This document shows, one piece after another, positions 8,934 to 17,191 of a stretch of 64,000 bases of DNA. The translations under genes were made by a program, and so were the position numbers. The DNA is taken from NCBI GenBank assembly GCA_937910685.1, contig CALEMP010000205.1:22563-86562 (forward strand), given 5' to 3'. Numbering within the stretch: position 1 is the stretch's first letter; each line of letters starts with the position of its first letter. The notes beneath the pieces were generated by a model. It searched no databases and was not told the origin of the DNA. It was given only the letters and a program-made list of their open reading frames with translations. The stretch comes from an uncultured bacterium (GTDB taxonomy: Bacteria; Planctomycetota; UBA1135; GCA-002686595).

Positions 8934-9826
8934 CAGATTTCATCCAAGATAAGGGGCTCTAAACGGGCGAGGACGATGCGGCCCAGGACCAGGGCACCCA
9001 GGGAATAGGGCACGAGGGAGGCAAGTGCTTCGCCCAGGGGCGGGCAAGGAACCTCGGGTCGGCCCGCGCAAAGCACCGAGCGCCAAGCGTTGAGCAAGTG
9101 GGTGAAGGGGCTGGCTTCCACATAGGGCAGCCAAGGCTCGATGCCCGGGATGACTTCAGGTGAGGCCACCCAAAACACGGGTGTGGCTAACATCAAAGCG
9201 GTCAACAGCAGCGGTAGGATTTGCCCCACATCTCGCAGGCCCGCGTTCAATCCCGCCAGGGACCATGCGAGGCCCAGGGCGAGTCCCAAGTGCAAGAGCA
9301 TGACCACCGGCAAGGCTAAAGCCGCCAGGTTCCAAGGCAAGTAACCACTGACGCCACCAAGCACGATCACAACCACGGCTCCGCTTCCCAACAGAAGGGT
9401 CGAAGAGAGGCTTGGGACCAGGGGCAACAACTCGATCGGATAGGCCAGCTTGCGGACCAGCTCGCGACCTTCGAGCAGACTACTCGCGCCCCGGGTGGCG
9501 CATTCCGCCAGGCTACTCCAGGCCAGCGTGCCCACCAACAGATACGCGCTCCAGCCCGCGCCGTCCGACGCACCTGGGAGCTTCATGCTCAAGAGGGTGG
9601 TGAAGAGAAAGCCGTAGACCACCAGCAGCATGGCCGGTTGGGCAAATGGCCAAAGAGGCCCAAGGACCGTGCCTGCCACGCGGCCACGCAAATCCCTGGC
9701 GAGACCGGTGAAAAGTAGATCACGGGCATGCCAGATCCGGGAAGGGGCTCGAGACACTCGTCTCAAGACCGAACTCAGGCCCGTAGAAGGGGGCTGAATC
9801 CAGGTTAAATCGGGGGTGGTTGCCAT
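8933..9826 (-). CDS. Polysaccharide ABC exporter permease (Wzm-like)
   Basis: A 297-residue integral membrane protein of the ABC-2/TagG/Wzm type. I choose the ATG at 9826 rather than one 26 codons upstream, because the upstream stretch is Pro/Arg-rich and unlike the family. After a cytoplasmic head containing LLFTGLARDLRGRVAGTVLG, the family's amphipathic entry, there are about six hydrophobic helices, among them AMLLVVYGFLFTTLLS, LLLGSGAVVVIVLGG, VVMLLHLGLALGLAW and ILPLLLTALMLATPVFW. It should form a homodimer in the inner membrane with the Wzt-like ATPase immediately downstream. It is the first gene of the coupled glycan operon. Confidence 0.92.
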   Translation of the reverse strand: MATTPDLTWIQPPSTGLSSVLRRVSRAPSRIWHARDLLFTGLARDLRGRVAGTVLGPLWPFAQPAMLLVVYGFLFTTLLSMKLPGASDGAGWSAYLLVGTLAWSSLAECATRGASSLLEGRELVRKLAYPIELLPLVPSLSSTLLLGSGAVVVIVLGGVSGYLPWNLAALALPVVMLLHLGLALGLAWSLAGLNAGLRDVGQILPLLLTALMLATPVFWVASPEVIPGIEPWLPYVEASPFTHLLNAWRSVLCAGRPEVPCPPLGEALASLVPYSLGALVLGRIVLARLEPLILDEI

Positions 9827-9947
9827 GGGGAGAGCGCCCGGGGGGAACCGGGACAGGACTCTCCTATCGACCCATGGGGGTGCTCGATTTGCATACCAAG
9901 GCAAGGAGCCTCATTTTGAAACACTCCGAGCCAATGGCCGAGGCCCC

Positions 9948-10466
9948 CTAGGGAGCCAGATAGGCCTTGATCTTGGCCAAAAGATGGCCCCGACGGGTGT
10001 TATCGTCGCCCACCCGCTTCCATTCATCGCGTTTCCTATCCAGGCCCTGGTGACTCTCGTTGATTTCCTTCTCCACCCGGCACTCCAGCCGGAACCCGCC
10101 ATGCTCAATAGAGCTTTCCTTGAGGGAGCCGTCCAGCTGGAACCCGCCATGCTCAATAGAGCTGAACTTGACGTAGCTGTACTTCACAAAAGCCCTGAGA
10201 CGATAGCCCCTGCCATAGAAAGGGCTACGTGATTCGAGCCAACCGCTGACAACCTCGCCGTTGCCCGGGGCAGTGCCCGGCCCCATTGGGTAATTCAAAT
10301 TCGCCATAGACAGCATGATCACCTCGTGCAGCACCTTGGCGTTCGAAACCTCAAGGTCAAGACTGGTCCACTGTTCCGGGGGGGGCGTATTACAGGCCCC
10401 CAGCAGGAGAAACAGGGACAAGAGGCAGCGGCCAAAGGGCTTGGGTGTGGGGCTGGTGATCATCAT
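9948..10466 (-). CDS. Putative lipoprotein with internal duplication
   Basis: 172 residues, family not recognised. The N-terminus (MMITSPTPKPFGRCLLSLFLLLGAC) is a lipoprotein signal with an LLGAC lipobox, so Cys25 should be lipidated. Two adjacent ATG codons are possible starts; the second would give a TGATG junction with der, which lies directly upstream. Residues about 100-130 contain a tandem near-repeat, SSIEHGGFQLDGSLKE followed by SSIEHGGFRLECRVEKE, coming from a 48-bp DNA duplication (10084-10163). Coupling to der is probably transcriptional only. Function unknown; a peripheral envelope location is all that can be supported. Confidence 0.7.
   Translation of the reverse strand: MMITSPTPKPFGRCLLSLFLLLGACNTPPPEQWTSLDLEVSNAKVLHEVIMLSMANLNYPMGPGTAPGNGEVVSGWLESRSPFYGRGYRLRAFVKYSYVKFSSIEHGGFQLDGSLKESSIEHGGFRLECRVEKEINESHQGLDRKRDEWKRVGDDNTRRGHLLAKIKAYLAP
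10084..10163. repeat. 48-bp-period duplication inside the lipoprotein gene
   Basis: The segment 10084-10115 recurs at 10132-10163 with a single mismatch in 32 bases; the copies are 48 bases apart, so the reading frame is kept. The repeat encodes the paired SSIEHGGF motifs. Confidence 0.9.
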
Positions 10467-11845
10467 CTTCGGTTGCGCTCATCCTCTGGGGGATCGTTCT
10501 TGTCCCGCAGCACGATGCGTACGGGCACTTCTGGGAAGGGGAAAGCATCCCGGATGCGGTTCTCAATATAGCGTAGATGGTCCTTGCCGATCAGGTGCCG
10601 ATCATTCACGAAGAGCACGAAGGTCGGGGGGTGACTCCCCGCTTGAGTGGCGTACTTCAAGCGTGCCCGCTGGCCCCTTGCAGACGGTCCGCGGGACTCA
10701 AGGGCCCGGCTCAGGACCCGGTTGAGCTCCCCGGTGCTTACCCGCTGGCTGGCCTGCGCGTGCAACTCCTTGGCCAAGGAGAGCAGCTCTCTGGCCCCAA
10801 CCCCATTCTTAGCGGACAGGAACGCGATGGGTGCGCGACTCAGCCCGGGCATTTGAGCATCCAAATACTTGCGGAAAGCTTCGGGGTCCTTGTCTTCCAC
10901 CAGGTCCCACTTGTTGGCCGCTAGCACCACTGGCTTGTAGTGCAGGGTGGCTTGGCGCGCGATGGCTTTCTCGATGGCCGAGAGTGACTTGGTTACATCG
11001 AACAGCAGCACCACCACCTTGGCCCGCCGAACCGTGCGGCGACTGCGGGACTCTCCAAAGAACTCGATGGCGTCCGCCAGCTTGTTCTTCTTGCGCACGC
11101 CAGCCGTATCGATCACGACGAAGTGCGTGCCGTCCCGCTCGAAGCGCACGTCCACCGCATCCCGAGTTGTGCCCGGGATTTCCGAAACGATCATGCGCTC
11201 CTCCCCCGCAAGGAAGTTGGTCAAGGTGCTCTTGCCCGCGTTGCGGCGCCCGACAATCGCCATCTGCATGGACTCTTCGGGGGTCACGGGTCGCGTGCTC
11301 GGAGCGTCCGGGAATCGCTCCCAAAGCGTCTCGATCAAGTCCTGCATCCCGTTTCCGTTTTGGGCGCTGATCAGGAGGATTTCCTCACCCACACCGAGAG
11401 CATGAAAACTCTCCGCTTCCCAACCGCTGTACTCGTGTTCGCATTTGTTGGCCACAACAATCACCGGAACCTTGATCCCACGCAAAAGGCTCGCGACCTT
11501 GCGATCGAGGGGAGTCAGCCCATCGCGCGCATCCAGCAGGAAGAGCACCAAGTCCGCAGAGCCCAAGGCAGCGGTCACCTGGTTTTCCACATCTTGACCG
11601 AGGTCATCCCGGTCCACAATTCCGACGCCTCCGGTGTCCACCACTTCGATCCAGCGGGGTCCGTCAGGGTTGTCCATGCGCGCGGGCACGGAAACCCGAT
11701 CGCGGGTCACCCCAGCCGTGGGTTCCACAATCGCGACGCGACTGCCGCAGAGGCGATTCAATAGGGTCGACTTGCCCACATTGGGCCGGCCCACGAGGGC
11801 AACGGTCGGCATGCCTAGGGCAGATTCCGGAGGGGTCTGGTTCAT
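10463..11845 (-). CDS. der: Ribosome-associated GTPase Der (EngA)
   Basis: 460 residues with the tandem-GTPase layout unique to Der, needed for 50S subunit assembly. First G domain: GRPNVGKS (19-26), DTGG (70-73) and G4 written NKCE (133-136) where most Der proteins have NKxD. Second G domain: GRRNAGKS (199-206), DTAG (246-249), NKWD (311-314). A KH-like C-terminal domain follows (about 355-450, with THP-like SHPPTFVLFVN and YIENRIRDAF). The start overlaps the queE stop by ATGA. The Glu in the first G4 motif is the only oddity. Confidence 0.97.
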   Translation of the reverse strand: MNQTPPESALGMPTVALVGRPNVGKSTLLNRLCGSRVAIVEPTAGVTRDRVSVPARMDNPDGPRWIEVVDTGGVGIVDRDDLGQDVENQVTAALGSADLVLFLLDARDGLTPLDRKVASLLRGIKVPVIVVANKCEHEYSGWEAESFHALGVGEEILLISAQNGNGMQDLIETLWERFPDAPSTRPVTPEESMQMAIVGRRNAGKSTLTNFLAGEERMIVSEIPGTTRDAVDVRFERDGTHFVVIDTAGVRKKNKLADAIEFFGESRSRRTVRRAKVVVLLFDVTKSLSAIEKAIARQATLHYKPVVLAANKWDLVEDKDPEAFRKYLDAQMPGLSRAPIAFLSAKNGVGARELLSLAKELHAQASQRVSTGELNRVLSRALESRGPSARGQRARLKYATQAGSHPPTFVLFVNDRHLIGKDHLRYIENRIRDAFPFPEVPVRIVLRDKNDPPEDERNRR

Positions 11846-12678
11846 TGGATTCCAAGGGTCTTGTGCACTTGAGGCACCACGCGCACGGTGAGGCCCAGGT
11901 CTCGGGCATCTTCCACCACATCTGTCAATAGCGACGGATCAGGAGCACTGATGCCGCGGCAAGGGGTCACGGGTTGTAGGAAAAGGGGGATTTGGGGAGC
12001 TACCTGGGCCAAATCTTCGAGAAGGGGAAGATAGTCCTGGGTGCCACGGTCGGCACTGATGATCAATTTGGCGCAGGCGTCATGGTCGGCTATGAGAGCC
12101 AAGCAACGTCGCCTGGCGAGGCGCCACTCCTCGCTGCTCTTTGGACTTTCTTCACCCCAGGGACGCTCGCCCAAAGGCCCTTCCACGTCAAGGGGCACCA
12201 CGGGCCCCATGTCTTGATCGGGCTTCAAGTCGAGGCTCACATGGTCCACCATGTCCAGCACAGAAGCCAAGGCTTCGGGATGGGCACCGGCGGTTTCCAA
12301 GTGCACCCGTCGAGGGCCCTTGATGTTCCCCAGCCCACGAATGAACCCCGGCCACATGAGCGGTTCGCCACCAGTAATACTGATGGTGCGAGGTTCCCGG
12401 GGCTCGGCGCTCAAGATCCAGGTCAAAGCGATGAAGGGCGAGGCCCAAGGGTCCTGCTCCTCTACCCCTTTCAGTCCATGGACCTTTGCGGGATTCTTCC
12501 CAACCACCCATGACTCCGGCGTGTCGCACCAACTGCAACGCAAGGGGCAGCCGGCGAGGCGTACGAATACCTGTGGCTCGCCAACCCAAGCACCTTCCCC
12601 CTGGATCGAGGCAAAGACCTCGATCAACGGGGCAGCGGCGGAATCATGTGTTGCATCCATGACAGGGTCATCCGGCAC
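11842..12678 (-). CDS. queE: 7-carboxy-7-deazaguanine synthase, radical SAM
   Basis: 278 residues from a GTG at 12678; an ATG at 12660 (six codons in) is an equally good start. FASIQGEGAWVGEPQVFVRL is the hallmark opening of QueE. AGCPLRCSWCDT holds the [4Fe-4S] cysteines C44, C48 and C51 in CxxxCxxC spacing. ITGGEPLMW near residue 100 is the SAM-binding GGE motif. QueE converts 6-carboxy-tetrahydropterin to 7-carboxy-7-deazaguanine on the way to queuosine or other 7-deazaguanines. No queC, queD or queF is visible nearby. The stop overlaps the der start by four bases. Confidence 0.93.
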   Translation of the reverse strand: MPDDPVMDATHDSAAAPLIEVFASIQGEGAWVGEPQVFVRLAGCPLRCSWCDTPESWVVGKNPAKVHGLKGVEEQDPWASPFIALTWILSAEPREPRTISITGGEPLMWPGFIRGLGNIKGPRRVHLETAGAHPEALASVLDMVDHVSLDLKPDQDMGPVVPLDVEGPLGERPWGEESPKSSEEWRLARRRCLALIADHDACAKLIISADRGTQDYLPLLEDLAQVAPQIPLFLQPVTPCRGISAPDPSLLTDVVEDARDLGLTVRVVPQVHKTLGIQ

Positions 12679-12834
12679 AGTGAGTGCCTAGGGTTGGGAT
12701 ATCCTCCACAGGATACTCCCGCGTCAAAGGAATGGTCGGTGGCAGAAAAGGCACCGGTACGCTGGGTTTCCAGCTCAATCCGGCGCAAGAACGCGAAACG
12801 CTCAGGAAGCGTTCCCTCGACGAATCCACGCGCT

Positions 12835-13065
12835 CTAGCTCTCCGAGCCTTCAGCGGCCTCGGCCGCCGGTGCGCCATCATCCGCAGTCGCTACCTTGGC
12901 CGACTTCACTTTGACGCGAGTCTTAACCTTGGGTAGGCCGAAGGGGGAATTGCCTTCTTCCAACTTGCCCTCGCGGAGAAGCTTCTGGACGCGCTCAATA
13001 CGGGTAAACACCGACCGCTCACCGATCAGGGTGCTAGCGCCGCGCAGACTGGGATGGATGGACAT
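12835..13065 (-). CDS. Small basic protein of the Planctomycetes/Verrucomicrobia/Chlamydiae type
   Basis: A 76-residue protein beginning MSIHPSLRGASTLIGERSVF, then TRIERVQKLLREGKLEEG, then SPFGLPKVKTRVKVKSAK. This pattern (short SLR/SLK start, RxxRxxKL helix, D/NSxFGLPKV turn, basic end) matches a conserved small basic protein of the PVC superphylum. Its role is not established as far as I know. The last ~15 residues are an Ala/Glu-rich acidic tail (DDGAPAAEAAEGSES), an unusual extension. It lies alone upstream of queE with a gap of about 156 bases. It is the strongest single taxonomic clue in the window. Confidence 0.85.
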   Translation of the reverse strand: MSIHPSLRGASTLIGERSVFTRIERVQKLLREGKLEEGNSPFGLPKVKTRVKVKSAKVATADDGAPAAEAAEGSES

Positions 13066-13240
13066 GGTTGAATCGTTCTAGGGGGTACCTGGGGGAGAGT
13101 TTCCCACAGATTGAGCCAAGCAAAATAGCGATCCGAGGGCCTTGGCGCAAGCTTTTCCCCAAGGGTCCCGGGCAAAAACTCTTCCTGGGGCCTCTGGGGG
13201 CCCGAACGGCCCGATCGCCCCCGTCTCGGAGTGCTCCCCC

Positions 13241-14134
13241 CTAGGGCAGCACCCGCTGGATCGGAACCACGTAGGGATCCGGCAACAGTCGGCCGCTCCC
13301 ATTGGGGTCCGGCACCTGCTTCAAGTCCCGGATCAGACTCTTCAGCTCCGCAGCGGTCTTACCCGCTCCAACCACCAGCAAGATCTTGCCATCGGTCAGC
13401 AAGGGCTGCACCACGGGAAGCCCTGCTTTCTTCAAGGTGTTGTAGGCCGCTTGGGCGTAGCTCTTACAAGTCGCCCGTTGATTGGCGTACTCCACGGCTT
13501 GCACGGTGTAGTGATTGGCGGGATCCCGGAGGGCCGCATCCGGACCAAGGATCGGGGTTTGGGCAGGCATCGCAGATGAGCTTCCCTGCCCAGGGTTCAG
13601 CGCACCCTGCTCGATGTTAGGGCGTGGATCCTTGAAGGCCGCGAAGTCGGTTCGCATGCTATTGAACGATCCCGATTTCGCCCCGTTCGAGGTCCCAAGA
13701 GCCCCTATCCCCGCTTGCGTGGTTTGCTGTAAAGGGTTCTTGCCGCCGGCCAAGAGCCAACCGGAGCCAAAGGCAAGCACGACGATGAAGCTCGCGACGA
13801 ACAGCAAAGTCCCCAATCCCAGGGGCAAGACCACTTGCCTTTGGTTCGGCTTAGGCTGCGCTTCGACTTGGGTCTTGGGAGCCGCTTGGGTTGCACCGGT
13901 TCTTTCCGGGGCGGGCTTCACCAGTGGAAGGTTCGACGACACCAGACCACCGACGGATTCCCCAGGTGCACGGGGTGCGCCCTGGGGGGAAGGCACCGCT
14001 CCTTTGGATTGGTCAAGGGCTGTATCAGATGAGCCGCGCCCAAGGGAAGGGTTCGCCCTCTCCCCTATGGATTGCTTGCGTTCCCCAACGGAGGCCCGCA
14101 GGGCTTCCAGCATATGATTTTGATGCTTCGCCAT
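13241..14134 (-). CDS. Single-pass membrane protein with SPOR-like C-terminal domain
   Basis: About 297 residues from the ATG at 14134; an upstream in-frame ATG at 14212 is possible but adds an atypical leader. Residues 1-100 are hydrophilic, rich in Pro/Ala/Gly/Gln and probably disordered. One transmembrane helix follows at about 101-128 (LGLGTLLFVASFIVVLAFGS). A low-complexity linker leads to a C-terminal domain (HYTVQAVEYANQRATCKSYA, LPVVQPLLTDGKILLVVGAG, ELKSLIRDLKQV) with the strand-helix rhythm of SPOR domains, which bind denuded septal peptidoglycan. The SPOR assignment is a shape match, not a strong motif match. The gene stands alone with gaps on both sides. Confidence 0.65.
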   Translation of the reverse strand: MAKHQNHMLEALRASVGERKQSIGERANPSLGRGSSDTALDQSKGAVPSPQGAPRAPGESVGGLVSSNLPLVKPAPERTGATQAAPKTQVEAQPKPNQRQVVLPLGLGTLLFVASFIVVLAFGSGWLLAGGKNPLQQTTQAGIGALGTSNGAKSGSFNSMRTDFAAFKDPRPNIEQGALNPGQGSSSAMPAQTPILGPDAALRDPANHYTVQAVEYANQRATCKSYAQAAYNTLKKAGLPVVQPLLTDGKILLVVGAGKTAAELKSLIRDLKQVPDPNGSGRLLPDPYVVPIQRVLP

Positions 14135-14248
14135 AATAGTCAGGGGGGCTTGGACCAAACTCCGGCCTTGACCCCAGTCAAAAATCCTAGGGATCGGGAG
14201 CGTTGCATTCAATGGACTCCCTGGCCTGGGAATCCCAAAAAATGGGGC

Positions 14249-15430
14249 TCACTCTGCTTCCATGCGTTCCTGAAAGTGCACATCCAGGCCTGCCAGGCGC
14301 CAGGAGGGGCCGTCCTGGGCGGAATCGGTGCCCACGATGGTCATCCTCCCCCCATAGCGCACCCGCCGACCATGCTCATGGCCAAAGTGAATGACCCGCC
14401 CCCCCACGATCCAGATGCCCTCCACCTCAAAAGCGGGCCTCCCGGAGAGTCCGACCCTGGAGTGCACCTGGGCCTCGACAAATTCCAGGCTCTCCACACG
14501 GCCCCGGGCCCCACCGCCCTCATCCGCCTGAACCAAACTGCCATGAATGCCCTGGTAAAGGGAATCAAGCAGCTCGGGCTCAACGCTCGATGCCAGCAGG
14601 CGATAGATCCCTTCTTCGGTTGTGCTATCAAAGGCCGCATACACCCGGCGCATGAGAGCCTCTTGAATCACCAGGGACTGGTCCTCGCTGGGCAGAACAA
14701 GAGCACCGGGCCCGTTGTTGGCCCAGGCACCTGCCAGCAGAATCCCCCCGAGAGCCATGCCCAAGGAGCGCCTCTGGTTACGAGCATACCCAGCCGCCGC
14801 AAGGCCCCCGGCCAGGCCCAAGATCAAGAGGGTAGCACTGCGTTGAACAGGATGGGTCGTGACCAAGAGTGGAGCCACCGGCGGCAGAGTAAGGCCGCCC
14901 GACAGGTCCCGGTGCCAAGTCCAGCGGGGCTCTTCCGCTGTCAAGACCACATAGTCAAAGGAACGCTCCCCGAGCAAATGCACGGGCAATCGCGGTTCTC
15001 CACCCAGGGTATCTTCTGGAAAAACCGACCATTCCAAGGCCACTTCCTGAGGGGGCTCCAGCAGGGCGTAATCCAACTGGAACACCAAAGAAGGTTCGGC
15101 CCCATAAGCACCCTCGTGGGGACCAATAGAAACCACCGATTGGACCCGACCAAGAAGGCGTTGCCCGTCCACTTCAAGGGCCATCATCGGGGACAAAACC
15201 CGGCGCGCCTCCAGCAGAACAGCTGAGCGTTCGTCTTCACTCAAGGGCACGCCCAGCAACCCCTCCATGCCAAACCACTGGCTCAAGATGCGCTGCTCGC
15301 CGTTGAGCACTGCGCTCAACTCACCATCCCCTAGGTGCAGCTCCACAAACACCGGCGGGCCCGGGTGAGCAGGCAAGGAAGGCCCCCCCCCAGCAAGAAT
15401 AGCAAGCCAGCAGATGAGCCCCTGAATCAT
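14249..15430 (-). CDS. Exported membrane protein of unknown function
   Basis: 393 residues, family not recognised. An N-terminal hydrophobic segment (IQGLICWLAILAGGG) serves as signal or anchor. A domain of about 170 residues follows that reads as beta-rich (FVELHLGDGELSAVLNGEQ; SVVSIGPHEGAYGAEPSLVF). Two adjacent hydrophobic helices lie at about residues 205-245 (TLLILGLAGGLAAAGYA, LGMALGGILLAGAWA), then a C-terminal region with IYRLLASSVEPELLDSLYQG and a final VGLSGRPAFEVEGIWIV strand pattern. It overlaps the stop of the upstream TPR lipoprotein gene by four bases, so the two probably work together in the envelope. Confidence 0.75.
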   Translation of the reverse strand: MIQGLICWLAILAGGGPSLPAHPGPPVFVELHLGDGELSAVLNGEQRILSQWFGMEGLLGVPLSEDERSAVLLEARRVLSPMMALEVDGQRLLGRVQSVVSIGPHEGAYGAEPSLVFQLDYALLEPPQEVALEWSVFPEDTLGGEPRLPVHLLGERSFDYVVLTAEEPRWTWHRDLSGGLTLPPVAPLLVTTHPVQRSATLLILGLAGGLAAAGYARNQRRSLGMALGGILLAGAWANNGPGALVLPSEDQSLVIQEALMRRVYAAFDSTTEEGIYRLLASSVEPELLDSLYQGIHGSLVQADEGGGARGRVESLEFVEAQVHSRVGLSGRPAFEVEGIWIVGGRVIHFGHEHGRRVRYGGRMTIVGTDSAQDGPSWRLAGLDVHFQERMEAE

Positions 15431-16944
15431 CGGCCCCCAGCGCCGGGGTCGGCCTCTTGAGGAACAACTGATTCTGGACCGAGCCCCTCTGAATCGGCCG
15501 GAATCGGCAGTATCTGCAACAATTGGCGGGTCTGCTCGACCCAGCGTCCACCTTCCTCAAGCACCAAATAGGCTTGCAGCACCTCCCGGGCACCCTGGGT
15601 CTTGCCCCCTTGCATGAGGGCATCCGCAATGCGCAGATGGAGGGGCTCCGGTAACTCGACCCCATCTAGGCGCAAGTCATCCAAAACCCAATGCCATTGC
15701 TCGGCGGCGGCGAGGAAATCCTGCTGGGCAAAAAACACATGGCCGCGGTACAGGTGGGCCTCAACGGCCCCCGGGTCGAGGGCCAGAGCTTGATCCAAGA
15801 GCTCACCAGCGAGGCTAAACTCTTCGGCTTCTAAGGCTGCGATACCCTCGCTAATTTTCAAGGACCCGTCGTAAACTTGTAACTCAGGAAGACGCGGATC
15901 GAGCGCGCGCACTAGGGCAAGTTTCTCAGCTCTCTCAGCTTCGCCCTCGGGATCCTCACCTGCGGCGGCAAGCTCCGCAAACACCTTACGCGCTTCCACG
16001 CGCAAGACAGTGCCAGCCGTCCCAAGTTCCTCATCTTGAAGACCCAGCTCCTTGGCTCGCAAAAAAGATTGGATAGCTAATGAACGATGCCCCTGGGCCA
16101 AGGCGACAAACCCCGCGCGCTTGTAGTGCCCCGCCAACTCAAGCTCCATGGTCCGGCCCCGCAGAAGAGTCTCTTCAAAGGTCTTGAGGGCATCGCCCCA
16201 CTCGCCATTCAAGATCAGCGTGTCCCCTAGAAAAACCAAAGCGTCCAACTCGCCGGGGTCGGCCTCCACCGCAGCACGTGCATGTTGCAAGGCGAGTGCA
16301 CGATCGGTGCCCATATAGGAACGCCCCACCAACAGGTAAGCCTGCCCGAGGGAGCGGGCCATGAAGGGCAGGTTGGGATCGAGGCCCTGGGCCTGCTCCA
16401 AAAGGGCAAGCCCCAGTCGGGCGCCTCCTGGACTAGAAATCAGCACCACACCCCGAGCCCGCAACAACTCCGGGGCCACAGTCCCCCCGCGCTGGGCGAC
16501 GGCAGCTAACTCTCCCTCGGCCGTCTGCAGCATGCCTCCCCAAGCGTGAATTTCGACGCTGGTGGCCAGCACCCGGGGATCCAATGGATGGGACCTGCGG
16601 GCCCGACCAAGGGCCGTTTCGGCCCCATTCATGTCCCCCTCCAAGAGGCAAAGGCGGGCCAGGAGTAAATCCCCCTCCGGAGGCCCCGCCAAGGATGCAG
16701 CCCCGGGCACCAAGGCCCGGGAGCTTTCAAGCTGCCCGTGGTCTAGGGCCAAACGGGCCTCTGCCACCCGCGGGTCGGCGCTGCGCGGAACCCGCGCGGC
16801 GTCAATCCACGCAGAAGGGCTCTGAACTTGACTGGGAGGATTCGGCCCAGCTTCGTCCTGACCGCAGGAACCCAGGGTGAACAACACGAGGCCCCCAAGG
16901 AAAACGCCCTGGGGAGCAGAAGATAAAAGTCGCAGAGTGCACAT
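15427..16944 (-). CDS. TPR-repeat lipoprotein
   Basis: About 505 residues from the ATG at 16944, which places a signal peptide directly before the lipobox LGSC (Cys27). An upstream start at 17013 would bury the signal. The body is helix-turn-helix TPR repeats, seen as A-LG-A--P--P motifs: DMNGAETALGRARRSHPLDP, LALLEQAQGLDPNLPF, ALQHARAAVEADPGELDAL, LLDQALALDPGAVEAHLYRG. TPR solenoids scaffold protein complexes. It is coupled to the membrane protein 14249-15430 through an ATGA overlap. No enzyme motif is visible. Confidence 0.85.
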   Translation of the reverse strand: MCTLRLLSSAPQGVFLGGLVLFTLGSCGQDEAGPNPPSQVQSPSAWIDAARVPRSADPRVAEARLALDHGQLESSRALVPGAASLAGPPEGDLLLARLCLLEGDMNGAETALGRARRSHPLDPRVLATSVEIHAWGGMLQTAEGELAAVAQRGGTVAPELLRARGVVLISSPGGARLGLALLEQAQGLDPNLPFMARSLGQAYLLVGRSYMGTDRALALQHARAAVEADPGELDALVFLGDTLILNGEWGDALKTFEETLLRGRTMELELAGHYKRAGFVALAQGHRSLAIQSFLRAKELGLQDEELGTAGTVLRVEARKVFAELAAAGEDPEGEAERAEKLALVRALDPRLPELQVYDGSLKISEGIAALEAEEFSLAGELLDQALALDPGAVEAHLYRGHVFFAQQDFLAAAEQWHWVLDDLRLDGVELPEPLHLRIADALMQGGKTQGAREVLQAYLVLEEGGRWVEQTRQLLQILPIPADSEGLGPESVVPQEADPGAGGR

Positions 16945-17191
16945 GGGGATCGCTGGAAACCGGGGAAAGGGCTGGCCCAAGGATCGCACGAAGGGACGGG
17001 GCAGGACAAGCACCGGGTGAACCTCATTTTCTACCCAGCTGCCCAGTGGGGACTACCCCCGGCCTGGGCTATTCCAGTGGGTATACCCAGCGCCCCTCGG
17101 CTCAGCAGGAGAATGGATTGGCGAGCGACCCCTTATCAGCGGCTTCAGCAGTTTCAGCGGTAAGTGCATCCTGACCCCCAGGGAGTCACGT

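Noticed and set aside
12624..12881. 85-codon minus-strand open frame between the small basic protein and queE
   Set aside because: It overlaps both genes in another frame, is Arg-rich at the start and has no recognisable feature; about 150 bases remain as ordinary intergenic DNA.
14072..15226. 384-codon plus-strand open frame
   Set aside because: It runs opposite two minus-strand genes with signal/TM features; its translation is Pro/His/Gln-rich with no family resemblance.
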